A DNA stretch of 64,000 bases, taken from the NCBI GenBank assembly GCA_024228575.1, contig JAAETH010000276.1:20542-84541 (forward strand), in the 5' to 3' direction. This document shows positions 26,868 through 34,734 of the stretch, one piece after another (within the stretch, counting starts at the first letter, position 1; each line of letters starts with the position of its first letter). Under the pieces are notes generated by a model. That model did not search any database. It saw only the letters and a list, made by a program, of their open reading frames with translations, and was not told the DNA's origin. The stretch is from Actinomycetes bacterium (lineage in GTDB: Bacteria > Actinomycetota > Acidimicrobiia > Acidimicrobiales > Poriferisodalaceae). Position numbers and translations under genes: made by a program.

Positions 26868-26898
26868 TTGACGAACCGGGAGGCCGAGAGCCTAGGTT
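26868..26898 (+). promoter_or_regulatory. Candidate promoter of the MBL-fold hydrolase gene
   Basis: TTGACG (26868-26873) and TAGGTT (26893-26898) resemble -35 and -10 boxes, separated by a 19-bp spacer, which is a little long. Transcription would begin near 26905, right at ATG 26906, so a leaderless transcript is conceivable. This is based on motif similarity only. Confidence 0.3.
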
Positions 26899-26929
26899 CG
26901 CGGAAATGCATCACTCGCTGAGGGGGAAG

Positions 26930-27790
26930 ATGCGCATCACCTTCCATGGTGCACGCGGCTCTACACCATGTTCGAGTCACGGACACGGCTCCTATGGCGG
27001 CAACACCTCGTGTGTCGCCGTCGAGGCCGACGACACGCCGCCGATTCTCTTCGATCTGGGCACCGGGCTGCTCCGCTATTCCGACGGTGTTGATGGCCCC
27101 TTCAGGGGAGTCATGTTGTTGACCCATCTTCATTGGGATCATGTCCAGGGGCTGCCGTTCTTCAGCCCACTGCTGAGGCCGGGTGCCAAGGTGCGCATCC
27201 TTGGTCCACCCCAGGATGAGGGCCCACTCCGCGAGGTTCTGGTCTCGTTTGTTCGGCCTCCCTTCTTTCCTGTGACAGTCGATGATCTGCCGGGTGAGAT
27301 CATGGTCGAAGAGATCGACCGCGAGTCGATCGAGATCGGTTCGGCGGTGGTCACGGCTGCTCGAATCCCTCATCCCGGTGCGACCAATGGCTACCGGGTC
27401 GATCACGGTGGGAAGTCGGTCGTGTTCATCCCCGATCATCAGGGTCTGGAGAACGGATGGGTCGACCCAGAAGTGATCGAGCTCGCCAGAGATACCGACC
27501 TGTTGATCCACGACTCGCAGTTCACCCACGAGGAGTTCATCGAGAAGATCGACTGGGGGCATTGCACCGCCGACTATGCGTTGACGGTCGCGGCCGCGGC
27601 AGGGGTGTCCAGGCTGGCACTATTCCACCATGACCCCGATCACGACGACGAGGCTCTCGAAGCGATTGCTTCGGGGCTGTCGTCTCGTGCGAACGAACTC
27701 GGCATCGATGTGTTTCTCGCCGCAGAAGGAATGTCGATCGACCTCGCCGACCAGCCTTCGCCGCACCACGATTCGGATCCCGGCCGCTAG
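26930..27790 (+). CDS. Metallo-beta-lactamase-fold hydrolase
   Basis: This protein of about 286 aa has the MBL-fold metal motif THLHWDH (HxHxDH). Other MBL motifs are ILFDLGTGLL before it, HPGATNGYRV, VVFIPDHQ, the metal His/Asp of LLIHDSQFTHEEF, and ALFHHDPDHDD near the end. The start MRITFHGARGSTPCSS (GARGS and CxSH) is typical of the cAMP phosphodiesterase/PhnP-like or tRNase Z-like branch. The substrate is unknown, perhaps a cyclic nucleotide or phosphodiester. ATG 26930 has GAGG six bases upstream. ATG 26906 (MHHSLRGK) would suit a leaderless transcript. Confidence 0.85.
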   Translation: MRITFHGARGSTPCSSHGHGSYGGNTSCVAVEADDTPPILFDLGTGLLRYSDGVDGPFRGVMLLTHLHWDHVQGLPFFSPLLRPGAKVRILGPPQDEGPLREVLVSFVRPPFFPVTVDDLPGEIMVEEIDRESIEIGSAVVTAARIPHPGATNGYRVDHGGKSVVFIPDHQGLENGWVDPEVIELARDTDLLIHDSQFTHEEFIEKIDWGHCTADYALTVAAAAGVSRLALFHHDPDHDDEALEAIASGLSSRANELGIDVFLAAEGMSIDLADQPSPHHDSDPGR

Positions 27791-27798
27791 GGCAACCC

Positions 27799-27957
27799 GT
27801 GGACAGAAACACTGGCTCCTTCACCCCTGTTTCTTTCGAACCGCTCGTCACCGCATGGCTCCCGACACACGATTCGACAATCTGGGCCGGGATCGAGGCC
27901 GTCGACTCGTTCAGTGTGAAGTTCCTCGGCGCCGGCCCGGGTGCGCCCTCGAGCTGA
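27799..27957 (+). CDS. Possible small protein (52 aa), uncertain
   Basis: The gap between the MBL gene (stop 27790) and the MauE-like gene (ATG 27971) holds a GTG-started frame of 53 codons. It starts 9 bp after one gene and ends 13 bp before the next. The codons end mostly in G or C, as neighbouring genes do. The product contains FEPLVTAWLPTHDSTIWAG and FSVKFLGAGPG, and no family is recognised. A second overlapping frame (about 27855-27980) is also open. The fit in the gap argues for a real gene; the lack of a Shine-Dalgarno argues against. Confidence 0.35.
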   Translation: MDRNTGSFTPVSFEPLVTAWLPTHDSTIWAGIEAVDSFSVKFLGAGPGAPSS

Positions 27958-27970
27958 TCTCGTTGCACCG

Positions 27971-28345
27971 ATGCCCCTGATCTCCTCGATCGTCCTCGGA
28001 GCTGTCTTCACGTTCTCGGGAGCGCTGAAGCTGCGCGATCCCGGATGGCCTCTTGCCGCGCGATCTCTCGGTACACCGGACTGGGCGATTCCCCTCGTCG
28101 CCCCGTTCGAACTGGTCCTCGGGGTGTCCCTCATCGCTGGTCTCGGCGTTGTTGTCGGCGCGGCAGCGGCGATCGTATTGTTGCTCGGCTTCACGGTCGT
28201 GCTCGGCAGGGCAATCCGCTTGCCGAACCCTCCCGTCTGTGCGTGTTTCGGCCATTGGTCGGCCAAGCCGGTCGGTGTCGGATCCCTGGCGCGCAACGCC
28301 GCCCTGATCGTGCTGGCGTCGATCGCTCTGATCTCCAATCTTTGA
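27971..28345 (+). CDS. MauE/DoxX-like membrane protein
   Basis: This 124-aa protein has about four membrane helices and begins MPLISSIVLGAVFTFSGALK, like MauE/DoxX family members. The loop NPPVCACFGHWSAKPVG has the CxCFG motif of MauE-type proteins, which are thought to support electron delivery or disulfide chemistry for periplasmic thioredoxin-like partners. No mau gene is adjacent. Frame and composition support a real gene. A weak CCCTG-GCG-CAGGG hairpin at 28349-28361 directly follows the stop. Confidence 0.75.
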   Translation: MPLISSIVLGAVFTFSGALKLRDPGWPLAARSLGTPDWAIPLVAPFELVLGVSLIAGLGVVVGAAAAIVLLLGFTVVLGRAIRLPNPPVCACFGHWSAKPVGVGSLARNAALIVLASIALISNL

Positions 28346-28394
28346 GACCCCTGGCGCAGGGCGACGCAAACACGTACAGTGGCGACTAACCACC

Positions 28395-28417
28395 GAGAGT
28401 GCTTGACCGTCACTCTC
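28395..28417. promoter_or_regulatory. Perfect inverted repeat before the FtsH-like gene
   Basis: GAGAGTG (28395-28401), spacer CTTGACCGT and CACTCTC (28411-28417) form a perfect 7-bp dyad. It lies 20 bp before the GTG of the FtsH-like gene, just ahead of its GGAGGT. It could be an operator or a 5'-UTR hairpin. The centre TTGACCGT is shared with the dyad at 22526-22548, and the innermost pair differs in a compensating way (G-C versus C-G). Confidence 0.5.
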
Positions 28418-28436
28418 CGCTACTGGAGGTGAAAGC

Positions 28437-30224
28437 GTGGAACTCAGCCGTTTGTCGCAATCGACCGTATTGTCCGACGCTCTAGTCGACGTCGCCGCCA
28501 CCCGCGAACGCACACGAAGGGGGCGCGTGGCCCGCATAGCCGCGTTTCTTGCCGTTGTCGCCGGATGGCTCTGGTGGCGCGCTCTGACGAACCAGGCCCT
28601 CAGGCCGGACCTGCCATCCGTGTCGATCCCCCCGGACTACCTGTTCCCGCTCCTGCTCGTGCTGATCCTCGGTGGCGTCATCTTGGTGCCGATGCTCGGC
28701 GCGGGCCGATCTCCCCATGTGACGTTTCACCCGAGTGAGATCGACACCACGATCGACGACGTCAAGGGCATCGATACGGTGCGCGACGAGGTTGTGAAGA
28801 CCCTGAACCTCTTCCTTGCCCACAAGACCTTCCGCGATCAGATGGGCGGCACACCTCGCCGAGCCATCCTGTTCGAGGGTCCTCCCGGTACGGGCAAGAC
28901 CTATATGGCGAAGGCGATGGCCAATGAGGCAGGTGTTCCGTTCCTGTTCGTGTCGTCCTCGGCCTTTCAGTCGATGTACTACGGCCAGACGAACCGCAAG
29001 ATCCGCTCGTACTTCAAGGCGTTGCGCAAGGCTGCCCGCAAGGAGGGTGGTGCAATTGGTTTCATCGAGGAGATCGACGCCATCGGTGCCTCTCGTCGGG
29101 GTATGGGTTCGGGCGGTGGTGAGGGTGTTTCGGGTGTCGTCAACGAGTTGTTGATCCAGCTTCAGAGCTTTGACGAGCCACCGTTCGGAACCCGCTTCGT
29201 CAACACCTTCATCGATCGGCTGAACAGGTTCGTGCCGTCTACCCGTCAGATCTCGAAGAAACGAGCGGGTGCTGCGAACATCCTCGTCGTCGGCGCGACG
29301 AACAGGGCCGCGGACCTCGATCCCGGTCTTCTTCGGCCGGGTCGCTTCGATCGTTCGGTGTACTTCGGTCTCCCCGGTCGTCCCGGTCGTCGCGAGATCA
29401 TCGACTTCTACCTCGACCGCAAGGCACATGCACCCGAGCTCGATGACCCGGAGCGCCGCGACGCCCTTTCCGCCATGACGATGGGGTACTCGCCGGTCAT
29501 GATCGAGCACCTCTTCGACGAGGCTCTCGTCTGGGCCCTGCGTCGCGGTGGTGACGCCCTCAACTGGGACGATGTCCAGCAGGCCAAGATGACCGAGGAG
29601 CTCGGCCTGACGGAGCAGACCGTCTACACCGAGGCTGAGCGCCGGACGGTGGCAACCCACGAAGCCGGACACGCGACGGTCGCCCACCTCGTCGGAGCCG
29701 GGCGCAAGCTCGAGGTCCTGTCGATCATCAAGCGGCGTGACTCGCTCGGATTGCTCGCTCACAGCGACGAGGAAGAGCGCTTCACCCAGACTCGCAGCGA
29801 GATCGAGGCGCGAATCGACATCGCCTTCGGAGGTATGGTCGCCGAGGAGCTGTGGTTCGGAGAATCGGGCAGTGGGCCTTCTGGGGATCTCACAGGCGCA
29901 ACCAAGGCGGCCGCGACGATGGTCGGTGCGCTGGGGATGGGCGATCGTCTCATCTCGTTCGAAGCCGCCAACATGGGCAATGGAGCCGACCTGGTCGCCA
30001 AGGTCCTGGCGTTGGACTCGGCCAGGGATGCGACCGAGGAGATCCTCCAGGCGTCGAAGGCCAGGGTCGACGAACTGCTCGATCAGAACCGCGACATCGT
30101 CGAAGCCCTACGCGATGCGTTGCTCGATCGTGAGGAACTGATCGGCACCGAGATCGTCGACGTCATCAGGCGGGTCCGTGGCAGCGAACAGCTCGTGATC
30201 AACCTCACCGAGGTCGCTCCGTAG
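28437..30224 (+). CDS. FtsH-like AAA+ membrane metalloprotease, divergent paralogue
   Basis: This 595-aa protein has two N-terminal membrane segments (about residues 33-51 and 68-86). An AAA+ domain follows with Walker A GPPGTGKT at 148-155, a pore-like aromatic motif MYYG and an SRH-like LDPGLLRPGRFDR. An M41 peptidase domain with the zinc motif H408-E-A-G-H412 and a downstream Asp in SGDLTGATKA completes it. It should degrade membrane or cytosolic proteins as a hexamer. The Walker B reads GFIEEID instead of FIDEID, and about 35 extra residues precede the second region of homology, so it looks like a divergent paralogue of canonical FtsH. GTG 28437 has GGAGGT six bases upstream. The 3' end overlaps the convergent ptrB by 20 bp. 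Confidence 0.88.
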   Translation: MELSRLSQSTVLSDALVDVAATRERTRRGRVARIAAFLAVVAGWLWWRALTNQALRPDLPSVSIPPDYLFPLLLVLILGGVILVPMLGAGRSPHVTFHPSEIDTTIDDVKGIDTVRDEVVKTLNLFLAHKTFRDQMGGTPRRAILFEGPPGTGKTYMAKAMANEAGVPFLFVSSSAFQSMYYGQTNRKIRSYFKALRKAARKEGGAIGFIEEIDAIGASRRGMGSGGGEGVSGVVNELLIQLQSFDEPPFGTRFVNTFIDRLNRFVPSTRQISKKRAGAANILVVGATNRAADLDPGLLRPGRFDRSVYFGLPGRPGRREIIDFYLDRKAHAPELDDPERRDALSAMTMGYSPVMIEHLFDEALVWALRRGGDALNWDDVQQAKMTEELGLTEQTVYTEAERRTVATHEAGHATVAHLVGAGRKLEVLSIIKRRDSLGLLAHSDEEERFTQTRSEIEARIDIAFGGMVAEELWFGESGSGPSGDLTGATKAAATMVGALGMGDRLISFEAANMGNGADLVAKVLALDSARDATEEILQASKARVDELLDQNRDIVEALRDALLDREELIGTEIVDVIRRVRGSEQLVINLTEVAP

Positions 30225-32331
30225 GTGAACCTTCCCGATCGACTCGGCTGGGTTCTGAGGAGCCGTCAGCCAGGTCGAAGACCTCGAGTATGAAGGCCTG
30301 GATGCGGGCCTCGTCGCGCCAAGCGTCGTAGCGGCCTGAAGGTCCGCCGTGGCCCGCACCCATCTCGGTCTTCAGCAGGAAACGACGACGTCCCACAGCC
30401 GTGTCTCGAAGTTTGGCGATCCATTTTGCCGGTTCCCAGTACGAGACCCGCGGGTCGTTCAGGCCTGCGGTCGCGTAGATGGGTGGGTAGTCGACCGCCT
30501 CGACGTTCTCGTAGGGCGAGTATTGCATCAGCCACTCGAAAGCCTCAGCCTCCTCGGGGTTGCCCCACTCTTCGTACTCGCCGATGGTCAGGGGTAGAGA
30601 TGGGTCGAGCATCGTGTTGACGTTGTCGACGAAGGGCACCTCGGCGACGACACCTGCAACCTTCTCGGGGGCCATGTTCAAGACACCTCCGACCAGTAGG
30701 CCGCCCGCCGAACCACCACGAATGACGATGCGATCGGGGTCGGCCCACCCTGCCTCCACCAGACGGTCTGCGGCGCTCAACAGATCGGTGAACGAGTTGA
30801 TCTTGTTGCCCAGGCGACCGTTGTCGTACCAGGCGCGCCCCATCTCGCCACCACCACGAACATGGGACATCGCGAACACCACACCCCGGTCGATGAGCGA
30901 CAGCCGGTTCGATGAGAATGAGGCGGGCATGATCACCTCATATGAGCCATACCCGTAGAGCACACACGGTGCGGTCCCGTCGGTCGGGGTGTCCTTGTGG
31001 CGTAGGACGCTCAGCGGAACCCGTGTGCCGTCGGCAGCTTCGGCCATCAGGCGTTCGGTCACGTAGCGATCGGAGTCATATCCACCGACTACTTCCTGTT
31101 GTTTCAACAAGGTCCGTTCGCCGGTGACGACGTCGTGTTCGTAGATCGAACTGGGTGTGACCATCGACGCGTACCCGAAGCGGTATTTGGGGGTGTGCCA
31201 CTCGACGTTCGCCGAGCCTCCGGTCTCGAAAATGGGTTCGGGGAATTCGAGATCGGTGACCGACCCATCGCCGAGGTGCCAGACGCTGATCTGGGGAACG
31301 TTGTTGCGGCGCCTGGTGACGACGAGGTGGTCGGCAAAAGCATCGACATCGTCGAGACGGACACCGGGCTCGTGAGCGATCAGTTCTGTCCAATTTGCCA
31401 TCGCCGGATCGTCGACGGGCGTTTCGAACAGGCGAAAGTCGGGTGCGTCGAGGTTGGACAGGATCAAGAACCGCTCGGCGTGATGTTCGACCCTGTACTC
31501 GTGACCTTGTGATCTCGGTTCGATGATCTTGGCCGCCGAAGTGGGATCGGTTGCATCGACGACCCGTACCTCCGAGGTGGTCCTCGATTCGCTGCTCATG
31601 ATGATGAAGCGCTCTGACCGGGTCGCACCCAACCCGACCCAGAACCGATCGTCGGTCTCGTGGAAGACGACGACATCGTCGCTCACCGGCGAACCGAGGT
31701 TGTGGCGCACGACGCGATCGGAGCGTTGCATGTCGTCGGCCAAGGTGTAGAAGATCGTTGAGGAATCGGCCGACCAAGCGAGGCCATAGGTGAGGTCTTC
31801 GACCCGATCGTCGAGCATCTCGCCCGTGCTGAGGTCGATGATGCGAAGTTGGTATTTCTCGTCGCCGTCGAAATCGCAGGTGTAGGCGAGCAGGCGATGG
31901 TCGGGGCTCACCAGCAGATCGCCAACACCGAGATAGTCCGAGTCGCCCGCCAGCTCGTTCTCGTCGAGCAAGACCAGCTCCTCGTCGCTGGGGGCTCCGT
32001 CGACATCGGCGCGGCGGGTATGGATTGCGTACTGCTTGCCTTCCTCTGTGCGCCCGACGTACCACCAGGACCCCTTGCGAACCGGCACGCTCATGTCGGT
32101 TTCCTTGACGCGCCCTTTGATCTCTTCGAAGAGCCGTTCGCTCAGCTCGCCGAGCGGTTCGAACATCGCGTCGGCATAGGCGTTCTCGGCCTCCAGGTAG
32201 GCGATCGTGTCGGGATCCTCCCTGTCGCGCAGCCAGAACCACGGGTCCTCGGTCGCGACTCCGTGTATCTCGCGCGTATGTCGCCGTCGAGGGGCTGTCG
32301 GCGGGTCGGGTGGTGCAGCATCACTGGTCAT
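30205..32331 (-). CDS. ptrB: Oligopeptidase B-type S9 family serine peptidase
   Basis: This protein of about 708 aa has a seven-bladed propeller-like N-terminal part (VEDPWFWLRD-type start, EDPDTIAYLEAEN). A C-terminal alpha/beta-hydrolase catalytic domain follows. The nucleophile motif is RGGSAGGLLVGG, and the acid and base are in ATAGLNDPRVSYWEPAKW and GAGHGGPSGRYD. Oligopeptidase B cuts short peptides after basic residues in the cytosol. ATG 32331 starts the chain (MTSDAAPPDPPT). The frame is open to 32397, but the added residues are Arg-rich and overlap the divergent carbonic anhydrase region. The last 20 bp overlap the FtsH-like gene tail to tail. Confidence 0.9.
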   Translation of the reverse strand: MTSDAAPPDPPTAPRRRHTREIHGVATEDPWFWLRDREDPDTIAYLEAENAYADAMFEPLGELSERLFEEIKGRVKETDMSVPVRKGSWWYVGRTEEGKQYAIHTRRADVDGAPSDEELVLLDENELAGDSDYLGVGDLLVSPDHRLLAYTCDFDGDEKYQLRIIDLSTGEMLDDRVEDLTYGLAWSADSSTIFYTLADDMQRSDRVVRHNLGSPVSDDVVVFHETDDRFWVGLGATRSERFIIMSSESRTTSEVRVVDATDPTSAAKIIEPRSQGHEYRVEHHAERFLILSNLDAPDFRLFETPVDDPAMANWTELIAHEPGVRLDDVDAFADHLVVTRRRNNVPQISVWHLGDGSVTDLEFPEPIFETGGSANVEWHTPKYRFGYASMVTPSSIYEHDVVTGERTLLKQQEVVGGYDSDRYVTERLMAEAADGTRVPLSVLRHKDTPTDGTAPCVLYGYGSYEVIMPASFSSNRLSLIDRGVVFAMSHVRGGGEMGRAWYDNGRLGNKINSFTDLLSAADRLVEAGWADPDRIVIRGGSAGGLLVGGVLNMAPEKVAGVVAEVPFVDNVNTMLDPSLPLTIGEYEEWGNPEEAEAFEWLMQYSPYENVEAVDYPPIYATAGLNDPRVSYWEPAKWIAKLRDTAVGRRRFLLKTEMGAGHGGPSGRYDAWRDEARIQAFILEVFDLADGSSEPSRVDREGSPTERPR

Positions 32332-32381
32332 CGTCGGATTACGGTAGCGGGAGCGCGGGCTTGTTCGGATACGGTGCTTCG

Positions 32382-32903
32382 ATGCCCATCTACGCACTGG
32401 GGGATCAGGAACCCACCATCGATCCGACCGCCTATGTTCATCCCGACGCTGTCGTCATCGGCAGTGTCACGATCGGCGCAGAATCGACGGTCTGGCCCAC
32501 CGCCGTGTTGCGCGGCGACGATGGCGAGATTCGAATCGGCGAGCGTACGTCGATCCAGGATGGCGCGGTGCTCCACACCACGCTCGAGATTCCTACGATC
32601 GTCGGCGACGATTGCACCGTCGGACACTGTGCCCATCTCGAAGGATGCACCATCGAGAACGGTGCCCTCGTGGGGTCGAACAGCACGGTTCTTCACGAGG
32701 CCGTCGTTGGCGGCGGAGCGCTGGTGGGAGCCAACGCCCTGGTCCCTGGTGGAATGTACGTTCCCGAGCGGGCGATGGCTCTCGGAGTTCCGGCCAAGAT
32801 CCGTCCCGACGCTGTCGACCCGGACCTACTGATCGTTCCTGGCGCACAGAGCTACACCGAGAGAGGCAAACGTTATCGGACCGATCTCCGCAGAATCGGA
32901 TGA
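32382..32903 (+). CDS. Gamma carbonic anhydrase-family hexapeptide-repeat protein
   Basis: This 173-aa left-handed beta-helix protein begins MPIYALGDQEPTI and carries hexapeptide repeats such as VVIGSVTIG, VLRGDDGEIRIG and IQDGAVLH. The metal-ligand region reads VGHCAHLEGC. Canonical gamma enzymes have His-x4-His there (GHxxxLHG). Here the second His position is Glu and a His lies at +3, so the metal site, and hence carbonic anhydrase activity, is uncertain. Some relatives are acyltransferase-like or structural. It is divergent from ptrB, with starts about 50 bp apart, and is 37 bp upstream of the ABC exporter pair. Confidence 0.82.
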   Translation: MPIYALGDQEPTIDPTAYVHPDAVVIGSVTIGAESTVWPTAVLRGDDGEIRIGERTSIQDGAVLHTTLEIPTIVGDDCTVGHCAHLEGCTIENGALVGSNSTVLHEAVVGGGALVGANALVPGGMYVPERAMALGVPAKIRPDAVDPDLLIVPGAQSYTERGKRYRTDLRRIG

Positions 32904-32940
32904 TGGCGCTCGGCGAGAGGCCCATTCGGGCGAGCCTGGT

Positions 32941-34734
32941 GTGAGTTCTGACGAGGCCTCGAGGGCCAGCGGCCGCGTCCGGGGCTGGCAGCTACTCCGA
33001 GAAGCGATGCGGCGTCACCGGCGCGGCATCGCAGCCGGGATGTTCATAGGCCTCGTATGGACTATCGCCAAAGTAGTAGTGCCGATTCTTATTCAGAGGT
33101 CCATCGACGACGGAATCCGTGGGGACGATTCACTCCTGGGCTGGGCTTTCGCCATAGCCGCAGTGGGTGTCGTGTCGGGTATCGCTACAGGTGCTCGACG
33201 ATATGTTGCGTTCCAGAACGCCCGCGCCGTCGAGGCCGACTTCCGAGACCAGGTCTTCACGCATGCCCAGCGTCTGCATTTCGGCTTCCACGACAGGCAC
33301 CAGACCGGTCAGTTGATGAGTCGGGGCAATACCGACCTTCAGCAGTTCCAGAACTTCATCACGATGTTGCCGATCACGTTCGCAAACCTGCTGACCGTGG
33401 TCCTGGCGAGCATCGTCTTGTTCGCGCGCGACTGGCAGCTGGCGCTGGCAGCGCTCGCCGGTCTGCCACTCGCCAACTATTTCGGGCGAAAGTTCTCCCA
33501 GAACCTGCATCCGGCTCTCACAGCCATACAGGAGGAGTCGGCACAGCTCGCATCGGTCGTCGAGGAGACGGTCGCGGGAGTCCGAGTGGTCAAGGGGTTC
33601 GGCGCAGAGCAGCTCCGGTTTGACGCTCTCGCTGTCGAGGCTGACGATGTGCGCGATGCATCCCTCAGGGCAGCGCGGGCGCGGGCGAATTTCATCCCGG
33701 CTCTCGAAGTGGTGCCGAACATAGGCCTCATCGCTGTCCTGGCGTTCGGCGGTCACAAGGTTCTCGATGGCGACCTCGAGGTCGGCGAGCTCGTCCTGTT
33801 CAACATCTACGTCGTGTTGCTCATCCAGCCGCTTCGTATGTTGGGCATGATCGTCGCCAACTTCCAGAGGGCGACGGCTGCGGGAGCCAGGATTGCCGCC
33901 CTGCTCGACACACCCATCGAGATCACCTCCCCGTCGTCGCCAACACCTCTTCCGCAAGGCGGCGACGATGACAGCCGATCGATCGGACGGATCCGTTTCA
34001 AGGACGTCGACTTCGCCTACGACCCGACCAACCCCGTGCTTGACGGGTTCGACCTCGCGATCGAGGCGGGTGAGTCTGTGGCCATCGTCGGTGCTACTGG
34101 TTCTGGGAAGAGTACGGTGGCCCGGCTGCTGCCCCGTTTCTACGATGTCGACGCAGGATCGATCCTCGTCGATGGTGTCGACGTTGCCGAAGCAGATCTC
34201 GAAGAGCTGCGCCGAGCGATCGGGCTCGTCTTCGAGGAGACCTTCCTGTTCGCTGCCTCGATCAGGGACAACATCTCGTTCGGGGTTCCCGGAGCGGACC
34301 TTGCGACCGTCGAGCGAGCCGCCCGCCTCGCGGGTGCCGCCGAGTTCATCGAGCAGCTGGCCGACGGCTACGACACGGTCATCGGCGAACGCGGGTTCTC
34401 GCTCTCGGGCGGGCAGAGGCAGCGACTTGCCATCGCCAGGGCGATCGCCACCGACCCTCGTGTCCTGGTACTCGACGATGCCACCTCGGCCGTCGACCCC
34501 ACCAAGGAGCATGAGATTCGCGACGCACTCCAGGAGGTCATGCACCGCCGCACGACCATCGTCATCGCACACCGTCCGGCCACCATCGCTCTGGCCGATC
34601 GTGTCGTGCTGGTCGACGGTGGGCGGGTGGCAGCACAGGGCACCCACGACGAGCTGCTCGCGAGCAGCGAGTTGTATCGCGAGGTTCTCGCCCACGACGA
34701 CACCGAACTGCCGTCGGAAGATGGGGCGCCCTGA
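32941..34734 (+). CDS. ABC exporter half-transporter, subunit with degenerate catalytic site
   Basis: This 597-aa protein has a six-helix type IV ABC exporter membrane domain (about residues 30-310) followed by one ATPase cassette. The cassette has Walker A GATGSGKST, signature LSGGQRQRLAIARA, Walker B VLVLDDATSAVD and switch His in IVIAHRP. The usual catalytic Glu after Walker B is Asp (LDDATS), a known mark of the inactive site in heterodimeric exporters. The next gene encodes the other half, with a normal LDEATS, and begins at the stop of this one (TGATG). They should form a heterodimer exporting lipids, peptides or drugs. GTG 32941 is the assumed start. Confidence 0.9.
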   Translation: MSSDEASRASGRVRGWQLLREAMRRHRRGIAAGMFIGLVWTIAKVVVPILIQRSIDDGIRGDDSLLGWAFAIAAVGVVSGIATGARRYVAFQNARAVEADFRDQVFTHAQRLHFGFHDRHQTGQLMSRGNTDLQQFQNFITMLPITFANLLTVVLASIVLFARDWQLALAALAGLPLANYFGRKFSQNLHPALTAIQEESAQLASVVEETVAGVRVVKGFGAEQLRFDALAVEADDVRDASLRAARARANFIPALEVVPNIGLIAVLAFGGHKVLDGDLEVGELVLFNIYVVLLIQPLRMLGMIVANFQRATAAGARIAALLDTPIEITSPSSPTPLPQGGDDDSRSIGRIRFKDVDFAYDPTNPVLDGFDLAIEAGESVAIVGATGSGKSTVARLLPRFYDVDAGSILVDGVDVAEADLEELRRAIGLVFEETFLFAASIRDNISFGVPGADLATVERAARLAGAAEFIEQLADGYDTVIGERGFSLSGGQRQRLAIARAIATDPRVLVLDDATSAVDPTKEHEIRDALQEVMHRRTTIVIAHRPATIALADRVVLVDGGRVAAQGTHDELLASSELYREVLAHDDTELPSEDGAP

